From: Bigelowiella natans CCMP2755
Taxonomy: Eukaryota; Cercozoa; Chlorarachniophyceae
Direction: 5' to 3'
DNA: 22,059 nucleotides
Assembly: GCA_000320545.1 (NCBI GenBank)
Contig: ADNK01003549.1
Span: 1 to 22,059, forward strand
Shown here one piece after another: positions 19,137-22,059 of this stretch; positions within the stretch are counted from its first letter, which is position 1; each line of letters opens with the position of its first letter. A program made the position numbers and the translations under genes. The notes below the pieces were generated by a model. That model saw only the letters and a list, made by a program, of their open reading frames with translations. It did not search any database and was not told the origin of the DNA.

Positions 19137-20814
19137 ATGAAGAAAAAGAAGACTCTCATTCTCCTGAAGGCTCCACATCCTCTGATTGAACTATGGGACG
19201 AAGCTAAGGTTATTTACTTGTACGTTGTTCTAGTGTGAACGTAATTTATGTACAATTCTCTTGGTGGTATTGTTCTTCAAGAAACCTGGACAACTTCTTG
19301 GGATATTAGAAAAATCAGGAAAGTCGTTCAAAATCTTCCCGGTAAATAAATGCACGAAATTGAGGTGTTGCGTCCGTGTTCAAATCTTCAATTAATCAAC
19401 CATAATAGGAATCAGAACTGGGAGAAGCATGTGCAGATGAAGAGTACAAAATTGTGGAAGCTGATGCCAAGAATTATGCATCCTTCCTGGTGTTCTCCGG
19501 GTAGGCATGGAGTTTTGAGTTCACGATCATTTTACGCTTCATGTTATTCTCACACATAAAGTATATATACATAGATGTGTGTGTGTGGGGGACAGGTCAC
19601 AGTTTGTTAATGTAAAGCACACTTTTCTATTAATTTTGTGTTCCTCATTCCAAGATTTTGGTTGTGAATTTACTCCTTTTGTGTTCCTCATTCTAAGAGT
19701 TTGATTGTGAATTCACTCCTTTACTTGTTTCTCATTGCGGTTCGATAATGTCATCTACTCTCTCAACCAAATATCGCCATGTAGGTCGTCTCGCAGGGAG
19801 AATCTGAAGGGTGAAGTCGTTGGCGAGATTTCCAAGGTAGTAGAACTTACTGCTGTTGCAATTGCAGCAGCGATTTGTGATCAGTTAGGATACTGTTTCG
19901 ACTTTGTTTCTTCTAGGTGTGGAACTTGCAAGCAACGCCTAAGGTTATTTCACAACTATTACGATTGAATCTTTGTTTATCATCTGAAGTTGAAAGGAAA
20001 TTAGAATTATTCGGGAAACAATGAGTGATTATTTAAAAAAAAACTATTCTTGCCTTTGTTTTTGTTATAATTTTGATTATCAGTCGCTAGCAGCTCGTCT
20101 TACAAAAAAACGTGCAGAACAGATGGAAGATAGACTCAAGTTAGTTCGATTGATGCTTTGATGCTTCTTTTTCTTTGATTTCCGCTAAGATGCGACTTTA
20201 GAAATGAGTAGAACTAATCAGCTTCGCGCTTCTATCATATATAATAGGAACAAAGTGGAGATCATCACCTCTGAGGAATCTGGAGTGCAAGAGCTTCTAA
20301 ATAGGAAAAGAATATTAGCTCAAAAAGAAGCAGATGCTGTAGCAAAGAAGAAGGGACGTGTCCTTAAAGTTAGGGAGAAGAAGGAAGAGGTATTTGTTTT
20401 TTTCCTTGGAAACCGAGTATCTTATTTCTCTTATCGCAACTGTAAATACCAAGTAATCATCTGTCATCCCTGAATCTTCCCATTAGGTTGAGGAAATGTT
20501 GATCAAGCTTTTCGAAAAGCAGGTACGTTCATGTGATTTTGCAAGTTGTAGATTTTCATCTAGGTTCACTCTGAACAACGCACAGGAGTATTATAGTTTC
20601 AACCAGCTTCAAAGTAGAACTAACCAGCCCTCGGTAATGCGTTTTTCTTCGTTTATCAAAAATATGCCAGAACCTTATGTCGTCGATAACTCAGGATCAT
20701 CTTCGTGAGATTCTTAATGACATGTGCAAACTTCAAAAACTCGGACCAAACCACAACCTGTATGCGTTGGACAAGGACAAATACGGCGACGTTTTGAAAG
20801 GAGAGCGCAAATGA
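19137..20814 (+). CDS. GTF2F2: Transcription initiation factor IIF beta subunit (RAP30/TFIIF-beta), ten exons
   Basis: This is the small subunit of TFIIF, which binds RNA polymerase II and helps assemble the preinitiation complex in the nucleus. Exons are 19137-19208, 19282-19341, 19409-19500, 19785-19836, 19917-19943, 20084-20139, 20248-20389, 20487-20522, 20586-20633 and 20695-20814. All junctions keep phase, giving 234 residues; human RAP30 has 249. The N-terminal dimerisation half starts KTLILLKAPHPLIELWDEAK, matching the family pattern of a VWLVKVP-like strand followed by a helix with W. The middle part has NLKGEVVGEISK and a basic RLTKKRAEQ stretch. The C-terminal winged helix reads EEMLIKLFEKQEYYSFNQL, then DHLREILNDMCKLQ and NLYALDKDKY, in family order. 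The ATG has an in-frame TGA 15 bases upstream. Introns are 67-284 bases and carry far fewer microsatellites than those of the synthetase. Confidence 0.93.
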
Positions 20815-21158
20815 TTACAGATAGATCATGCAAGACTTGCAACCAATCGATCATTGGAAAAATTGATGGAGGCAAAATTTGTCAACGAAAGATGCGATCT
20901 AGCGATGCGCGACGCCAATTGGTGAATCTTGTGGTCGATCCCTGGCTAGTTGCCAAGATCAGCATGTAGATGATGACAATTTTTGGGAAAAAACCAAAAA
21001 AAGTCAGGAATTGTTCCAGAATTAGCCATGCTGTCTAGCTGTGCATTGTGATTGAAGTTGCATTGCTTGTCATTGCATGTTGACACCATGAATGTGAACT
21101 TGCATCGCAGGCCCACAACACTCGCTACGTCATCGTGACATTGAGATGACGCGCTGAA

Positions 21159-21196
21159 AAAGTCGAGACAAGGGGCTAGCCCCTCATCTCGACTTT
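21159..21196. repeat. Strong two-part hairpin (38 bases)
   Basis: Arms AAAGTCGAGA (21159-21168) and TCTCGACTTT (21187-21196) are perfectly complementary. They enclose a 14-base self-complementary core, AGGGGCTAGCCCCT (21171-21184). Only the two CA dinucleotides between arm and core are unpaired. It could be the tip of a mobile element, a cruciform or an RNA hairpin. Confidence 0.85.
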
Positions 21197-21815
21197 CTAG
21201 CTTTCCACATCAAGCTCGTTGTTCGAACTGATGACGTTTCGAGTGCCACATTGACAGAGCTCCCTGTGCGATGCAGACTTGCACGCGTGCTTTTGCCTCC
21301 AAGTGCACGTGTGGATTCGTTGACAATTTGTCGCGACACATCCATCTCAAATTTCATTTTTTCCCGCCCGGCCATGCAACCACGTGCTGATGATCTTGGC
21401 AAGTGGCCCCTCAGTTTCTTTCACTTGCACGCAGTTTTGCCCATTGCTTCGACGCTGTCGCAACGATGGACCACACTTCTGAGTGATGAATGTTGCCTGC
21501 CACAGCTCCGTCAAACCTGCAACGGATCGCCAGAACATGCATTTGGAAGCTTTTGCGCGCGACCAAGCGCGTTGTGTGTGTGATGCAATGGACATTGGAT
21601 TTGCTCGCATTTCTTTGAAACTTTTCGTGCATGTCACGTTTGGTCAAACACACGCGCAAAATCATTCAAAACGTGGCAGAGAACAAACGCGCAGCGTGCA
21701 TCCTCTGCACAACAAGTGTGAATTTTCACACTTTGCGCGGCTCACCGGGTTTGACGGAGCTGTGTGCAGTCGCAATTTGCTTGCATCATTGGGCCCAACA
21801 TCACGCAAACTTTGG

Positions 21816-21854
21816 TCCAGGATCAGGGTCCAGGATCAGGGTCCAGGATCAGGG
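21816..21854. repeat. 13-bp tandem repeat, three perfect copies
   Basis: TCCAGGATCAGGG is repeated at 21816, 21829 and 21842. It lies just before the G-rich hexamer block and may be a related, longer-period derivative. Confidence 0.95.
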
Positions 21855-21903
21855 TTCAGTTCTCGACCAGAGTCGAAATGACGTTCGAAAACAGGGTTTT
21901 GAT

Positions 21904-22059
21904 TGGGGTCAGGGTCAGAGTTTTGGTCAGGGTGAGGGTGAGGGTCAGGGTGAGGGTGAGGGTGAGGGTCAGGGTGAGGGTCAGGGTCTGGGTCAGGGTC
22001 AGGGTGAGGGTCAGGGTGAGAGTCAGGGTCTGGGTCAGGGTGAGGGTGAGGGTGAGGGT
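21904..22059 (+). repeat. GGGTCA/GGGTGA hexamer block (telomere-variant-like)
   Basis: From about 21904 to the last base the sequence is almost only AGGGTC and AGGGTG hexamers, with occasional GGGTCT, and it continues out of the window. No perfect TTAGGG unit is present. TCAGGG and TGAGGG are known variant repeats near TTAGGG-type telomeres, and the G-rich strand runs 5' to 3' toward the window end, as it would at a right chromosome end. An ordinary internal hexamer satellite is the alternative. Confidence 0.8.

Larger units (their letters stand above)
20815..22059. other. Right-end region without a supported gene
   Basis: After the TFIIF beta stop codon there is a GC-richer block at about 21000-21810 with overlapping open frames in several phases on both strands; none shows a domain or a consistent splice pattern. 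Specific structures are a hairpin at 21159-21196, a 13-bp tandem repeat at 21816-21854 and a G-rich hexamer block from about 21904 to the window end. Confidence 0.6.

Noticed and set aside
18757-19178. Minus-strand frames between the WH2 gene and TFIIF beta
   Set aside because: No domain or splice continuity was seen, and one of them overlaps the first TFIIF beta exon on the opposite strand.
21184-21881. Five overlapping frames of 72-132 residues at the right end
   Set aside because: Frames are open in several phases of both strands at once, which fits composition bias; no motif or homology was recognised.

Overview
The window is nuclear DNA of a eukaryote, probably a single-celled protist or alga. 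The genes are broken by many short GT-AG introns, the base composition is moderate, and almost every non-coding stretch carries simple-sequence repeats. I cannot name the lineage from this sequence. No tRNA, rRNA, CRISPR array or bacterial operon was seen. Gene models were built by hand, by following conserved protein segments and checking that splice phases agree.

Layout. 1-1512: repeat-rich intergenic DNA. 1513-3380 (minus): six-exon 2-oxoglutarate/Fe(II) dioxygenase-like enzyme, about 366 residues. 3381-5467: intergenic, with a GC-richer block and one copy of a dispersed repeat. 5468-13048 (minus): 18-exon aspartyl-tRNA synthetase of the bacterial/organellar type with a probable mitochondrial presequence, about 836 residues. 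13157-14379 (plus): small two-helix membrane protein of unknown function, head to head with the synthetase (108 bp between start codons). 14380-16144: repeat-rich intergenic DNA. 16145-18517 (minus): proline-rich protein with an N-terminal WH2-like actin-binding motif, lysine tracts and a C-terminal CaaX prenylation box. 18518-19136: divergent intergenic region. 19137-20814 (plus): ten-exon TFIIF beta subunit (RAP30), 234 residues. 20815-22059: no supported gene; it holds a strong hairpin, a 13-bp minisatellite and a G-rich hexamer block resembling telomere variant repeats up to the window end.

The five genes do not form a pathway: one metabolic oxygenase, one organelle translation enzyme, one membrane protein, one probable cytoskeletal regulator and one general transcription factor. 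The shared theme is repeat expansion. Every synthetase intron examined is rich in microsatellite or minisatellite DNA, several introns begin inside a GTA repeat, and in-frame triplet repeats have become poly-Ser, poly-Thr or poly-Lys tracts in three genes. The most unusual candidate is the WH2 plus CaaX protein, which by inference would be a lipid-anchored actin regulator.
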